A stretch of 64,000 nucleotides of DNA. Origin: Luteipulveratus flavus. GTDB lineage: Bacteria > Actinomycetota > Actinomycetes > Actinomycetales > Dermatophilaceae. The stretch spans positions 1 to 64,000 of the forward strand of contig NZ_JAROAV010000012.1 in assembly GCF_029439465.1 (NCBI RefSeq). Reading direction: 5' to 3'. Positions 34,003-43,126 of the stretch are shown here, in pieces. How positions within the stretch are numbered: position 1 is the first letter of the stretch; each line of letters starts with the position of its first letter. The notes beneath the pieces were generated by a model that was given only the letters and a program-made list of their open reading frames with translations, was not told the origin of the DNA and searched no databases. Position numbers and translations under genes: made by a program.

Positions 34003-35127
34003 TCAGGTCGGTCGTGCGCCGCCGCCCAGTGGGCGGCCGTCGAGACGGCGGGCCATCGTGACGTCGTCGCGCGTGCCGAACGAGAACTGGAGACCGCCCG
34101 GGAGCCGGCCGGTCTCTACGTACCCGACGCCCGCGTAGAAGTCGCCGAGGCCGGTGCCGCCGCGGTACGCGATCTCCGCGATGGCCCGCCCGTGCGAACG
34201 AGCACGTGCGTGCAAGGTCGAGATCAGCAGTCGCCCCAGGTTGCGACCCTGCAGGTCCGGGTCGACCATCACCCGCAGGAGTGTCGTGCGGTGAGCGAGC
34301 TTGGGGTCGTCCGGCAGCGTCACGAACCCGAAGCCCAGCAGCGGGCCGTACGCGTCCGGGTCGGCCCATGACGCCAGGGTGGGCGCGGCGATGCGCACGA
34401 GCTCGGCCCGGCCGGACCGGCAGTCGACGAGGTGGGCGTCCAGGGCGGCGGCCACGTCCGACCGCGGTGCGTCCTTCTCGAAGCCGACGGCACCGCCCGC
34501 TCCGTTGACGCGGACCCAGAGGTCGAGCACCTCGTCGTACGCGGCGCTGCCGGGCTCGACCGGTCCGACGACGGTGTCCGGGGCGCGCAGCAGCCGGGAG
34601 TCCGGCTCGTCGGCCGGGTCGTGCTCCGCGCGCCAGGGGCCGATGTCGGTCATCCCGACAGCGCGGGCGGTGTGCAGGGACGGCTCGTTGCGTGGGTTGA
34701 TCCGGCAGGTCACCATCAGGCCCGGGACCCACTCAAGCGCGAAAGCCGTTGCGGCAGAACCGATCTGCCGCGCGTACCCGTGACCGCGAGCGTCCGGGGA
34801 CAGGCGGTAGTAGAGGTTGAGCGAGTCCTTGCCGGGGCCTGGCGTCCGACGTACCCCACCGATGCCGACGGGCACGCCGTCCGCGAGCCGCTCGGCCACC
34901 CAGTAGCCGTACCCGTCCCGCTCCCAGGCGTCCGCCCACGTGTGCATGACCTCGCGGGCGCCGACGTCGTCGTACGGCTGCTCGTTCATGAGCGCGTACC
35001 CCTCGGCGGCCGTGTGCCAGCCCCGGATGTCCGCGCGGTCGGCGTCCTCGTGCCGCAGCCGCCGCAACCGCAGGTCGCGGGTGGCCGACTCGGCGACGTG
35101 TGCGGGAGGGCGGCGGGCGGCGTCCAT
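34003..35127 (-). CDS. Tandem GNAT-domain acetyltransferase
   Basis: The 374-residue protein has two GNAT halves. The first contains YYRLSPDARGHGYARQIGSAA (an acetyl-CoA-binding RGxGxA variant) and RINPRNEPSLHTARAVGM; the second has RVMVDPDLQGRNLGRLLISTL (QGxxxGxxL). Such proteins transfer acetyl groups from acetyl-CoA to amines; the substrate cannot be inferred. TAGGCT lies 6 nt before the ATG, giving a leaderless start divergent to the beta-propeller gene. Confidence 0.86.
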   Translation of the reverse strand: MDAARRPPAHVAESATRDLRLRRLRHEDADRADIRGWHTAAEGYALMNEQPYDDVGAREVMHTWADAWERDGYGYWVAERLADGVPVGIGGVRRTPGPGKDSLNLYYRLSPDARGHGYARQIGSAATAFALEWVPGLMVTCRINPRNEPSLHTARAVGMTDIGPWRAEHDPADEPDSRLLRAPDTVVGPVEPGSAAYDEVLDLWVRVNGAGGAVGFEKDAPRSDVAAALDAHLVDCRSGRAELVRIAAPTLASWADPDAYGPLLGFGFVTLPDDPKLAHRTTLLRVMVDPDLQGRNLGRLLISTLHARARSHGRAIAEIAYRGGTGLGDFYAGVGYVETGRLPGGLQFSFGTRDDVTMARRLDGRPLGGGARPT

Positions 35128-35197
35128 GGCGCGAGCCTAGGTGGCGACCTACTCTCGAGAGATGGCCAGTGGGGACTGGCCGACAGGGAGGTACGTC

Positions 35198-36106
35198 ATG
35201 AAGCGCACTCTGATCGCCGGCATCGTGCTGATGGTCACCGCGGGTACGGCACTCGTCCCGGAGGCAGGCGCCTCCACCACAGCGGACGGACCCACCGGCC
35301 GGTTGCTCTACGTCGACCTGACCGCGTCCACCGACAGCGGCGGGCCGCTGCGCAGCGCCACACCGAGCGGCGGCAGCGTCCAGGACCTCGGGAAGGAGGT
35401 CAGCTGGTACGCCTCGCCGTCCTACTCACCGGACGGCACCCAGATCGCCTACACCGGGGGTGACATCGGCTTCTCGGTCATGCTCATGAACGCCGACGGC
35501 ACCGGTGACCATCGCTTGATCGACGCGCCGTGGGCGCCGGCCTACCCACGCTGGAGGCCGGACGGGCGGGCGATCGTCTTCCAGTACGACGGCATCGCCC
35601 AGGTGCCGGTGACCGGTGGGCCGTTCACCCAGCTCACCCCGAAAGGGAGGTACGAGCTGATGGCGTCCTGGGCGCCGTCCGGAAAGGCGTTCGCGACGGC
35701 GGCGCCGGTGGAGCCGGCCAACGAGCCCGACCCGTCGACCGGATCCGTACGGATCTGGGCGCCACGAGGTCAGACGGTCAGGAAGATCTTCAGCCTCCCG
35801 GGTGCCATGCGGGTGGACTGGAGCCCGGACGGTCGCACCATCGCCGCCTCGGCCAATGGCGACCTGTACTTCGTCGACTCGCGCTCCGGTGCGGTCCGCC
35901 GCATCACCAACACTCCCGGCGCCCAGGAGCGCGACCCGATCTGGTCACCGGACGGCAGCTGGCTGGCGTACTCCGTCGACCCGACCGACGTGACGGACAG
36001 CCCGCCGTCCTCGGCGTCCACGATCTGGTTCATGGACAGGAACGGCGGTAACCGACGCACCGCGGGAGTCCACGGCGTCGCGACGTCCTGGCGGTCCGGC
36101 GGCTGA
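35198..36106 (+). CDS. Secreted TolB/WD40-like beta-propeller protein
   Basis: The 302-residue protein has a Sec signal (MKRTLIAGIVLMVTAGTALV, then PEAGAS) and repeated propeller blades marked by YSPDGTQIAY, WRPDGRAIVF, WAPSGKAFAT, WSPDGRTIAA and WSPDGSWLAY. These are PD40/TolB-type repeats, used as binding scaffolds outside the membrane. Ligand is unknown. AGGGAGG precedes the ATG, so unlike many neighbours it is translated with a Shine-Dalgarno site. Confidence 0.88.
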   Translation: MKRTLIAGIVLMVTAGTALVPEAGASTTADGPTGRLLYVDLTASTDSGGPLRSATPSGGSVQDLGKEVSWYASPSYSPDGTQIAYTGGDIGFSVMLMNADGTGDHRLIDAPWAPAYPRWRPDGRAIVFQYDGIAQVPVTGGPFTQLTPKGRYELMASWAPSGKAFATAAPVEPANEPDPSTGSVRIWAPRGQTVRKIFSLPGAMRVDWSPDGRTIAASANGDLYFVDSRSGAVRRITNTPGAQERDPIWSPDGSWLAYSVDPTDVTDSPPSSASTIWFMDRNGGNRRTAGVHGVATSWRSGG

Positions 36107-36159
36107 GCCGGCGAGCGGATTCGGGCCCCGGACCGGTCCGGGCCTGCGAGCATGGCCGG

Positions 36160-36927
36160 ATGGCGGGATCCGAGACACCGATCACCAGGCACGCTGGGAT
36201 GCCCGACGCCGACCGGGTGACCGACGTCGCACCCACGACAGACGTCGTACCTGAGACGGACGCGGGGCCTGCGACGGGTGCGGCGGGGTCGTACGGGCAG
36301 GACGTCCGGCTCGGCGGGCTGGTCACGATGCTGCTGTGGGACATCGGTCTGCCCGTGCTCGCGTACTACCTCGGCCGGGCCTCGGGGCTCAGCACGTTCA
36401 ACGCGCTGCTCCTGGGCACGGTCGTCTCCGCGCTGCGTCTGCTGTGGGTGGTGTGGCGGACCAAGGAGCTGGACGCGTTCGCCGCGTTCATGCTGTTCAT
36501 CTTCTCGGCGGGCACGATCGCCTCGTTCGTGACCGGCGACCCCCGGTTCATGCTGCTGAAGAACGCGGCGCTGACGCTGGTGGCGGGGCTGGTGTTCCTC
36601 GCGTCCTGCCGGTTCGGCAAGCCACTCTGCTACGCCGTGGCGCGCCGGCTGGCCGGCTCGGCGGAGTCCCGCGCGGACCTGGCCCGCGGTTGGGACGAGT
36701 CGGCCGACTTCCGGTGGATGTTCCGGATGCTGTCGGTGTTCTGGGGGCTCGGGCTGATCGCAGAGGCGCTGGTCCGGGTGGTGATCATCTACGCGACCTC
36801 GGTGGACGTCGCCGTCGCCGCGTCGGTGGCCGTGCAGGTCGTGGCCTTCGTGGTGATGACCGCGGTGACCATCCGCTCCATCAAGAAGGCCCGCTCCCAG
36901 GCAACGGCCCCCGCACCCGCCGGCTGA
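36160..36927 (+). CDS. VC0807/DUF3159-like polytopic membrane protein
   Basis: The 255-residue protein has a ~45-residue Asp/Thr/Pro-rich cytoplasmic head. About six membrane segments follow, with LLWDIGLPVLAYYLGRASG, ELDAFAAFMLFIFSAGTIAS and TGDPRFMLLKNAALTLVAG, a pattern seen in VC0807-type proteins. Function unknown. The family name is from recognition of the D-x-LP-xxY and TGDPRF motifs. GAGCAT lies 6 nt before the ATG (possible leaderless start). Confidence 0.75.
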   Translation: MAGSETPITRHAGMPDADRVTDVAPTTDVVPETDAGPATGAAGSYGQDVRLGGLVTMLLWDIGLPVLAYYLGRASGLSTFNALLLGTVVSALRLLWVVWRTKELDAFAAFMLFIFSAGTIASFVTGDPRFMLLKNAALTLVAGLVFLASCRFGKPLCYAVARRLAGSAESRADLARGWDESADFRWMFRMLSVFWGLGLIAEALVRVVIIYATSVDVAVAASVAVQVVAFVVMTAVTIRSIKKARSQATAPAPAG

Positions 36928-36936
36928 CCACCGCAC

Positions 36937-37167
36937 ACCCGCCGGTCGAGCCCCATACACCCCGCCGGTCGAGTAGGGCCGGAGCCGCACACCCGCCGGT
37001 CGAGTAGGGCCGGAGCTTGCGGAGGCCCGTATCGAGACCAGGTGACCGCGTGCGGCTGGTCTCGATACGGGCCTCACTTCGTTCGCCCTACTCGACCGGC
37101 GGTATGGACCGGTTCGCCCTACTCGACCGGCGGTAGGGACCGGTTCGCCCTACTCGACCGGCGGAGG
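36937..37167. repeat. Intergenic repeat element, copy 4 (CGGTCGAGTAGGG type)
   Basis: Left half: three CGCCGGTCGAG copies, two reading GTAGGGCCGGAGC, then GGCCCGTATCGAGACCAGG. Right half: CTGGTCTCGATACGGGCCTC, then three CGCCCTACTCGACCGGCGG copies. A large hairpin is possible. It lies between convergent genes and ends 5 bp from the VWA gene stop. Confidence 0.87.
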
Positions 37168-37172
37168 GTGAC

Positions 37173-39236
37173 TCACTGGCCGTTCGGGGGTGGCCAGCCC
37201 TGCTGGTTCCAGCCCTGACCGATCGAGCCCGGGTCCTGAGCCGGCGCGTTCTTGCGGCGCACCGCCATCCAGACGCCGCCGCTCACCAGCGCCAGCAGCA
37301 GCACCGCACCGCCCGCGATCAGCGGCAGCATCGGCAGGCCGTCGTCGTCGCCGGCGTCGACCGGGGCCGCCGCGGCGGGCGTCGAGTCGTCGGTCGGCGT
37401 GGAACCCGGGGTCGAGCCGTTCCCCGTACCGCCCGGCGTACTGGACGGGCTCGGCGACGGGGTCTCGTCCTCGTCCGGGGCGGTCGGCTGGACCGCGCCC
37501 GGCTCGCCGTACGTGGGCTGCCCGGTCGGCGTACCCGTCACGTCTCCGCGGATCAGGAAGCTCACCGGACCACCGCCGGCCGCGACGTCCTCGGCGGCCA
37601 CGGCGATGAAGTAGTCGCCGCCCAGGTAGGAGGGGCTGCCGTACGACTCACGGTTGCGCCAGGTGACCTGGCGGGTGTCGCTGGCGATGTCCTGCCGGTC
37701 GTCGGTGTACTCGCTCAGGCTGACCGAGTCGTACCCGGAGAACGACTGGCGCTCGGGGTTGAACAGGCCGAGCCGGACGCCGAGGAACTTGCCGGAGGTG
37801 CCCAGCGTCGAGCGCATCTGCAGGGACGGCGGCGCGACGTTGGCGCGGGCGACGAGCTTCTGGCCGTACTGCACCGGCACCTTGAAGATCTGCACCTCGC
37901 CCGGCAGCAGCGTGCCGCTGTACGTCGTGTTCGGCGTGATGCGCGGCGCGTCGCTGAAGCCCGCTCCGCCCGTGGTCGGCGTGCCGGTCAGGTCGTACGT
38001 CCAGTCGCTGTCCGGGGAGGGGTCGTCCTTGGACGGCGCGGGCAGCGAGGGCACGTTGGTGACCGGGCGCTCCTCCACGACGCGCAGCTCGAACGGCATC
38101 GCGTCCTTGCCGAGCGTCTGCTGCGGCCGGCCGCCGCCCTCGGTGGTCACCTTGATCGTGAGGTTCTCGACGTGGCCGCACTCCGTGTCGTTCGCGTCCA
38201 CGCGGGCGACGGCGCCGATCGGCATGGCGGTGGTGCGCCAGTCCGAGCTCCAGGTGGAGTCGTCGGCGAAGCACGAGTCGCCGTCGGTGCGGCGGACCGC
38301 GACGCCGAGCGTGTGGCCGGAGTCGTCCCGGGTGACCGGCCGGCCGGCGACCGACACGTGCAGGGTCGTGCCCGGTGTGTGCTTCACCTGGTAGTAGCGC
38401 TCGTCCTTGTTCTCACCGATCTTGGAGACCCACTGGCCGGGTGTGACGACCGGCGCGCCGTCGATGATGGGCGTCCCGTTGACGGGTTTGCCGCTCACCG
38501 AGAACGGCCGAAAAGCCCTGGTGGACAACGTCTTCAGGCTCGCGGTGAGGTCCTGCGCGTTGCTCGCGTCGTAGTACGAGCCCCGGCCGACCGTCGCGAT
38601 GCACTGCAGGTCCTTCTGCGCCTTGCCGCTCACCCGGAAGCCGACGACGTCGATCTTGAGGTCGATGCCCTGGTCGGCGATCTGCTGGGCGATCTGGCAC
38701 GGGTCCGGGCTGCAGGTGTCCTCGCCGTCGGAGACCAGGATCATGCTGCGCTTGCCGGTGGTTCCGAGGTCGCGGGCGGCCTGCTGCATCGCGTACGCCA
38801 TCGGGGTCTCGCCGTACGGCTTGTACCGGTCGACCGCCTGGTTGAGGACGGCCTGGTTGCCGGTGCCGATCGGGACGGACAGCTGGGAGTCGGTGCAGGC
38901 GCTCGGGCTGGTCTTGTCCTCGACCGTCGCCCCGAAGACCCGCATGCCCGCCTGGGCACCGGACGGCAGGCCGTTGACGACCTGGTGCAGCGCGGTGCGG
39001 GCGGACTCGATCTTGGGTCGACCGGTGGCGTCCGGAGCGCTCATCGAGCCGGACGAGTCGAGCAGCATCATCAGCCGGCCGCCGTCGGTCGGCGCGGTGG
39101 AAGGGGCAGTGGTCTGGGCGGTGATGCCGGCCGGGGTGGCCAGGTACGGGGTCGCGGACGCGGCGGGCGTCGTACCGGCGAGAACACCGAGGCCGCAGGC
39201 CGCGACGAGTGGGGCGGCGAAGGGGCGACGTGCCAT
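37173..39236 (-). CDS. Secreted, C-terminally membrane-anchored VWA-domain protein
   Basis: The 687-residue protein has a Sec signal (about 1-30). A von Willebrand A domain (about 45-235) carries MIDAS DSSGSMS, the Thr region GETPMAYA and SDGEDTCSPDPC. A long beta-rich ectodomain and a Pro/Thr/Ser linker (about 575-620) precede one C-terminal helix (LPLIAGGAVLLLALVSGGVW) with a basic and Gln/Pro-rich tail. It resembles actinobacterial surface VWA/chloride-channel-type proteins; the bound partner is unknown. AGGAG precedes the ATG at 39236. An AT-rich promoter lies upstream. Confidence 0.88.
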   Translation of the reverse strand: MARRPFAAPLVAACGLGVLAGTTPAASATPYLATPAGITAQTTAPSTAPTDGGRLMMLLDSSGSMSAPDATGRPKIESARTALHQVVNGLPSGAQAGMRVFGATVEDKTSPSACTDSQLSVPIGTGNQAVLNQAVDRYKPYGETPMAYAMQQAARDLGTTGKRSMILVSDGEDTCSPDPCQIAQQIADQGIDLKIDVVGFRVSGKAQKDLQCIATVGRGSYYDASNAQDLTASLKTLSTRAFRPFSVSGKPVNGTPIIDGAPVVTPGQWVSKIGENKDERYYQVKHTPGTTLHVSVAGRPVTRDDSGHTLGVAVRRTDGDSCFADDSTWSSDWRTTAMPIGAVARVDANDTECGHVENLTIKVTTEGGGRPQQTLGKDAMPFELRVVEERPVTNVPSLPAPSKDDPSPDSDWTYDLTGTPTTGGAGFSDAPRITPNTTYSGTLLPGEVQIFKVPVQYGQKLVARANVAPPSLQMRSTLGTSGKFLGVRLGLFNPERQSFSGYDSVSLSEYTDDRQDIASDTRQVTWRNRESYGSPSYLGGDYFIAVAAEDVAAGGGPVSFLIRGDVTGTPTGQPTYGEPGAVQPTAPDEDETPSPSPSSTPGGTGNGSTPGSTPTDDSTPAAAAPVDAGDDDGLPMLPLIAGGAVLLLALVSGGVWMAVRRKNAPAQDPGSIGQGWNQQGWPPPNGQ

Positions 39237-39622
39237 CGGGATCAGCTCCTGAGGGGTTTGCGCTAGCAAATTTACAGAAGCAAAGACGGGCCTCGGGTCG
39301 GACGGGTTCCACGCAGATGCCGGCGGGCTCGACGCGGATCAGCGACGTCGATGTGTGACAGAAGGTGCGCCATGGCGCACTCTTCGGCACAGGTCAGCGG
39401 CGCGGATCGCCGGCGCCTCCGGGCCGGCCTCGCCGCTTGTCTGCGGTGACGGCTCCCGGGGAGGACGAGGAGGCGATCGCCGCGTCTGACCTGGTCTTCG
39501 GTGTGGGCTAGACGGCTGGATACATCGGCAGCGTGCGTCAGTCGCCGGTTCGGGCGTGTTCCGTACGAACTCGTCGGAGCAGCCCTCTTTACAACGTTGT
39601 CGTCCAAGGGCAAGGTCCGGTC
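39237..39622. promoter_or_regulatory. Divergent regulatory region with AT-rich promoter and ACAACGTTGT palindrome
   Basis: About 386 bp without a convincing gene. Near 39262-39290 the minus strand has GCTTCTGTAAATTTGCTAG, an AT-rich -10 region for the VWA gene. At 39591-39600 ACAACGTTGT is a perfect palindrome with a central CG, resembling LacI-family operators, just before the plus-strand secreted protein gene. The rest shows no feature I can support. Confidence 0.4.
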
Positions 39623-41464
39623 ATGGTGCCTCGCGCTGCTGCCCCGGTCGTCCGGCTCGTCACCCTCCTCGCGATGCTCGTCTGGGGGCTCGCCGCTCCC
39701 GCGCACGCCGCGCCACAGGCGGCCGCGCCACCGAATCCGTTCGGTCCGAACACGTACGTCTTCACCCCCGACATGCCGCAGGCGCAGATCCAGGCCACGG
39801 TCGACCGGATCGCCACCCAGCAGAAGGACAACCAGTTCGGGTCGGAGCGGTACGCGCTGCTGTTCGCGCCCGGCACGTACGGCACCGCGGCGAATCCGCT
39901 GAACTTCCAGGTCGGCTACTACACCGAGGTCGCCGGCCTCGGGCGCAACCCGGGCGACGTGACGATCAACGGGTCGGTCGAGGTCTACAACCGGTGCGTC
40001 ACGAACGCCGACGGCTCGACCAGCTGCTACGCCCTGGACAACTTCTGGCGCTCGCTGTCGAACATGAAGATCGCGCTCGCGGGCAAGTCCGGCTGCCAGG
40101 CGAGCGCCAACTTCTGGGCGACCTCGCAGGCGGCGTCGCTGCGCCGGGTGCAGGTCATCGGCGGCAACCTCTCGCTGATGGACTACTGCTCGGCGGGGCC
40201 GCAGTACGCGAGCGGCGGCTTCATCGCCGACTCGGACCTGTCCGCCGGCACGACGATCAACGGCTCGCAGCAGCAGTTCCTCGTCCGCGACAGCAAGCTC
40301 GGTGGCTGGTCGAACGGCGTGTGGAACCAGGTGTTCAGCGGCGTCGAGAACGCACCGGCGCAGAGCTTCGGCCAGCCGGGTGGCCAGCCGTACACCACGC
40401 TGCCGCGCACCGAGCTCTCCCGCGAGCGGCCGTACCTCTACCTGGACGCGAGCGGCCAGTACCAGGTGCTCGTACCGACCGCGCGGCACCAGTCGTCCGG
40501 GACGACGTGGGCGAACGGGCCGACCGCGGGGACGTCGATCCCGTTGAGCGACTTCCTGATCGCGAACCCGGCGACGTCCGGGCGCGACATCGACAAGGCG
40601 CTCAAGGCGGGCAAGAACCTGCTCCTCGCGCCGGGCGTGTACGACGTGAGCTCGCCGATCCACGTGAAGCGCGCCGACACCGTGGTGCTGGGTCTGGGCT
40701 TCCCGACGCTGCGACCGACCGGTGACTCGCCGGTGCTGCACACCGCGAGCGTGCCGGGCATCAAGGTCGCCGGCATGATCGTGGACGCCGGCCCGGCGCT
40801 GACGCCGACGCTCGTTCAGCTCGGCGACTGCGGCAAGTGCGCCAAGGGCAGCAACGGCGACGACCCGACCACGCTGAACGACGTGTACCTGCGCATCGGC
40901 GGTGCCAGCGCCGGTCGCACGCAGGACGCGCTGACGGTCAACGCCTCCGACGTGGTGCTGGACAACATCTGGTCGTGGCGGGCCGACCACGGCACCGGCG
41001 TCGGCTGGACGACCAACACCGCCGACCGGGGCCTCGTCGTCAACGGCGACCGCGTCCACGGGCTCGGCCTCTTCGTCGAGCACTACCAGAAGGACAACGT
41101 CGTCTGGAACGGCGAGGACGGCCGGGTGGTGTTCTTCCAGAACGAGTTCCCGTACGACCCGCCGAGCCAGGCGGCCTGGTCGGCGAGCCCGACGATCAAG
41201 GGGTACGCCGCGTTCCTGGTCTCCCCGGGGGTCCAGCGGTTCACCGGTTGGGGGATGGGCGCGTACTCGTTCTTCAACCAGGGCGTCGACATCCACGCGA
41301 CGCGGGCGTTCCAGGTGCCAGTGACGCCGGGAGTGCGGATGCACGACCTGCTGACCGTGTTCCTGAACGGCTCCGGCGGCATCGACTCGGTCGTCAACGG
41401 CGTGGGCGCCCCGGTCACCCAGGCCAACTCCGGCCAGGCCTCCCAGGTGGTGTCCTACCCCTGA
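39623..41464 (+). CDS. Secreted right-handed beta-helix (pectin-lyase-fold) protein
   Basis: The 613-residue protein has a signal peptide (VVRLVTLLAMLVWGLAAPAHA). Repeated short strands typical of parallel beta-helices follow (RRVQVIGGNLSLMDYCS; VKRADTVVLGLGFPTL; ALTVNASDVVLDNIWSWRAD; NGDRVHGLGLFVEHYQKDN). It is often annotated in actinobacteria as adenylyl cyclase or coagulation-factor-like without evidence. Polysaccharide binding or cleavage fits the fold. The LacI-like palindrome upstream is compatible with sugar control. Confidence 0.83.
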   Translation: MVPRAAAPVVRLVTLLAMLVWGLAAPAHAAPQAAAPPNPFGPNTYVFTPDMPQAQIQATVDRIATQQKDNQFGSERYALLFAPGTYGTAANPLNFQVGYYTEVAGLGRNPGDVTINGSVEVYNRCVTNADGSTSCYALDNFWRSLSNMKIALAGKSGCQASANFWATSQAASLRRVQVIGGNLSLMDYCSAGPQYASGGFIADSDLSAGTTINGSQQQFLVRDSKLGGWSNGVWNQVFSGVENAPAQSFGQPGGQPYTTLPRTELSRERPYLYLDASGQYQVLVPTARHQSSGTTWANGPTAGTSIPLSDFLIANPATSGRDIDKALKAGKNLLLAPGVYDVSSPIHVKRADTVVLGLGFPTLRPTGDSPVLHTASVPGIKVAGMIVDAGPALTPTLVQLGDCGKCAKGSNGDDPTTLNDVYLRIGGASAGRTQDALTVNASDVVLDNIWSWRADHGTGVGWTTNTADRGLVVNGDRVHGLGLFVEHYQKDNVVWNGEDGRVVFFQNEFPYDPPSQAAWSASPTIKGYAAFLVSPGVQRFTGWGMGAYSFFNQGVDIHATRAFQVPVTPGVRMHDLLTVFLNGSGGIDSVVNGVGAPVTQANSGQASQVVSYP

Positions 41465-41472
41465 CGACCCCG

Positions 41473-41545
41473 CTGGTTGAGCCGGGACCACTCGCCGGTC
41501 GAGTAGAGCGAGGCGCTGGCCGAGCTCGTCATCGAGACCCGGCGA
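41473..41545. repeat. Intergenic repeat element, copy 5
   Basis: CGCTGGTTGAGCCGGGACC followed by CGCCGGTCGAGTAGAGCGAGG and CATCGAGACCCGG joins the two repeat subtypes in one element. It lies between convergent genes. Confidence 0.8.
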
Positions 41546-41617
41546 CCGCGGCCCCGGACCCAGCCACCGACGTACCGCTGCGTGACGACTGCGCACTGGT
41601 GCCAGTGAGTGGCCAGG

Positions 41618-42019
41618 TCAGTGGTCGGGCGTGTCCGAGAGGAGGTCCCAGAGGTTGCCCCATGGGTCGCGGACGACGCACACCCTGCCGTACGGCTCGT
41701 GGCGGACCGGCCGGACGACGTCGCACCCGGCCTCGACGAGGCGGGCCAGCGTGAGGTCGAGTTCGTCGACCCGCAGGAACAGCCCGACGCGTCCGGCGAA
41801 CTGACGCCCGATGGCCTGCTCCTGGTCGGTTCCGTCGGCGCGGGCGAGGACGATGCCCGCGCCGCTGCCGCCGTGCTGGACGACGACCCAGCGTTTCGGT
41901 CGGCCGTCGGTGGTGGCGGAGGGCGAGTCCTCGACCAGCGAGAACCCGAGCGCCTCGGTGAAGAAGGCGATGGCGGGGTCGTAGTCATCGACGATCAGGG
42001 TGACGAGGGCGAGCGGCAT
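41618..42019 (-). CDS. VOC (glyoxalase/bleomycin-resistance) family protein
   Basis: The 133-residue protein has the VOC fold: ALVTLIVDDYDPAIAFFTEALGF, VGLFLRVDELDLTLARLVEAG and CVVRDPWGNLWDLLS. The usual metal ligands (first-strand His, late Glu) are not all in place, so catalytic type is unclear; dioxygenase, lyase or binding roles are possible. TAGCGT lies 6 nt before the ATG, a clear leaderless pattern. Confidence 0.86.
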   Translation of the reverse strand: MPLALVTLIVDDYDPAIAFFTEALGFSLVEDSPSATTDGRPKRWVVVQHGGSGAGIVLARADGTDQEQAIGRQFAGRVGLFLRVDELDLTLARLVEAGCDVVRPVRHEPYGRVCVVRDPWGNLWDLLSDTPDH

Positions 42020-42072
42020 GCCGTCACGCTAGGCCGGATGCGCGATCAGGGTCTGCTGGGAGTTCTCGACTC

Positions 42073-42121
42073 CCCGCTGGTTGAGCCGGTCCGGAGCGCA
42101 GCGGAGGCCGAGTCGAAACCA
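42073..42121. repeat. Intergenic repeat element, copy 6 (half element)
   Basis: CGCTGGTTGAGCCGGTCCGG, AGCGCAGCGGAGG and CGAGTCGAAACCAGG are present but the inverted right half is missing. Confidence 0.8.
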
Positions 42122-42230
42122 GGGCGACCGCGGCCCCGAACCGGACCCCTCGTACGAACTGTGCGTTGCCCCACAGGTCACCACTGGTTGCGCCGCTCCG
42201 CAGCCGGGTAGGCCGGCCGGGCCCCCGGGC

Positions 42231-42280
42231 GATCGGGCTCGCTAGCGAAGTCTCAGACGAACGCTAGACACCGCCGTACG
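42231..42280. repeat. 50-bp duplicated motif with CTAGCG-N14-CGCTAG, copy A
   Basis: About 43 of 50 bases match 43924-43973. The inverted repeat CTAGCG (42242-42247) / CGCTAG (42262-42267) is conserved with its 14-bp spacing. Copy B is the promoter region of an ATPase gene; copy A precedes only a short spurious reading frame and then the membrane protein at 42386. The rest of the 366-bp gap (42020-42385) holds repeat copy 6. Confidence 0.7.
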
Positions 42281-42385
42281 AGGCACGCCGGCGATGCTCA
42301 TCCGTTGCCGCTGGCGAGGAGGAAGGCCGCCGCGCTCGCCGCTGAACACGGCCGCGCGGCCACGTCATACGGCAGGATCGTCGGC

Positions 42386-42856
42386 ATGCGCGGGGTGAAT
42401 GTTCGGTGGTGGCGGCTCGCCCTGGCGGTCGTAGGGGCGATGGGGCTCGGGGTGCTGTCGTCGGTCCTCGACCTCTCACCGTGGGTGCTGGCTCTGCTGT
42501 TCGTCGTCGTCATCGTCGTCATGATCCCGTTCGTCATGGGCGTCGACCTGGCGACGATGCGCGAGGGATGGTCGGGATGTCACCCGCTGCGCTCGCCGCT
42601 CACCGGTGCACTGATGCTCACCGGTGGAGCTCTCGATCTCGTCGGTGGGGTGCTGGGGATCGCCGTGTCGGGTGCGTGGCTGGCGGTGTGCGTGGTCGGC
42701 CTCGCGTTGTTCTTCGGGGCGTTCGTGCTGCACGACCGCGGCCACCGCCGCCGAGGTGAGCCGCCTCATGCCATGTGGGGACCGAGCGATGCCAAGCGGC
42801 CAGCCTGGCTGGGCGGCCCGCCTACGGCGAGTACCGGGACTTCCAGCTCGGGTTGA
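42386..42856 (+). CDS. Four-TM membrane protein, function unknown
   Basis: The 156-residue protein has hydrophobic segments at about 9-27, 32-51, 75-100 and 102-118, then a polar Arg/Gly/Ser-rich tail. No family recognised. CAGGAT lies 7 nt before the ATG. Its cytoplasmic loop ATMREGWSGCHPLRSPLTG is the only distinctive stretch. Confidence 0.7.
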   Translation: MRGVNVRWWRLALAVVGAMGLGVLSSVLDLSPWVLALLFVVVIVVMIPFVMGVDLATMREGWSGCHPLRSPLTGALMLTGGALDLVGGVLGIAVSGAWLAVCVVGLALFFGAFVLHDRGHRRRGEPPHAMWGPSDAKRPAWLGGPPTASTGTSSSG

Positions 42857-42910
42857 GCTGAACGACTCTCTCCACTGCTGATCTGCGGCAGCGGCGGCCA
42901 GGATGAAGCC

Positions 42911-43126
42911 GTGATCGAGACCTACCGGCAGTGGATCGAGCGCCATCCCGTGGTGGCCGCATTTCTCGTGTGCCCGCTCGCGTGTGCCGTCTGTTACGTC
43001 GCGATCGATGCCACCGGCGCGTTCGGGCACCGCGGGGTCTTACGAAGTGTCGTGATGGGGGCGCTCACCGGCGTGCTCGTCGGGGCGCTGCTGCTGTACG
43101 GCGGCTACATCCGCCGGCAGGACTGA
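42911..43126 (+). CDS. Small two-TM protein
   Basis: The 71-residue protein begins MIETYRQWIERHPV, has two hydrophobic segments (about 14-34 and 44-64) and ends in a basic YIRRQD. CAGGAT lies exactly 6 nt before the GTG start. Its last 62 bp overlap the 3' end of the convergent membrane-protein gene, so one of the two stops may be misread, or the overlap is real. Function unknown. Confidence 0.62.
   Translation: MIETYRQWIERHPVVAAFLVCPLACAVCYVAIDATGAFGHRGVLRSVVMGALTGVLVGALLLYGGYIRRQD

Noticed and set aside
39272-41596. 774-codon minus-strand frame opposite the beta-helix gene
   Set aside because: Its translation is Arg/Val/Asp-rich without any motif, whereas the plus-strand frame has a signal peptide and beta-helix repeats.
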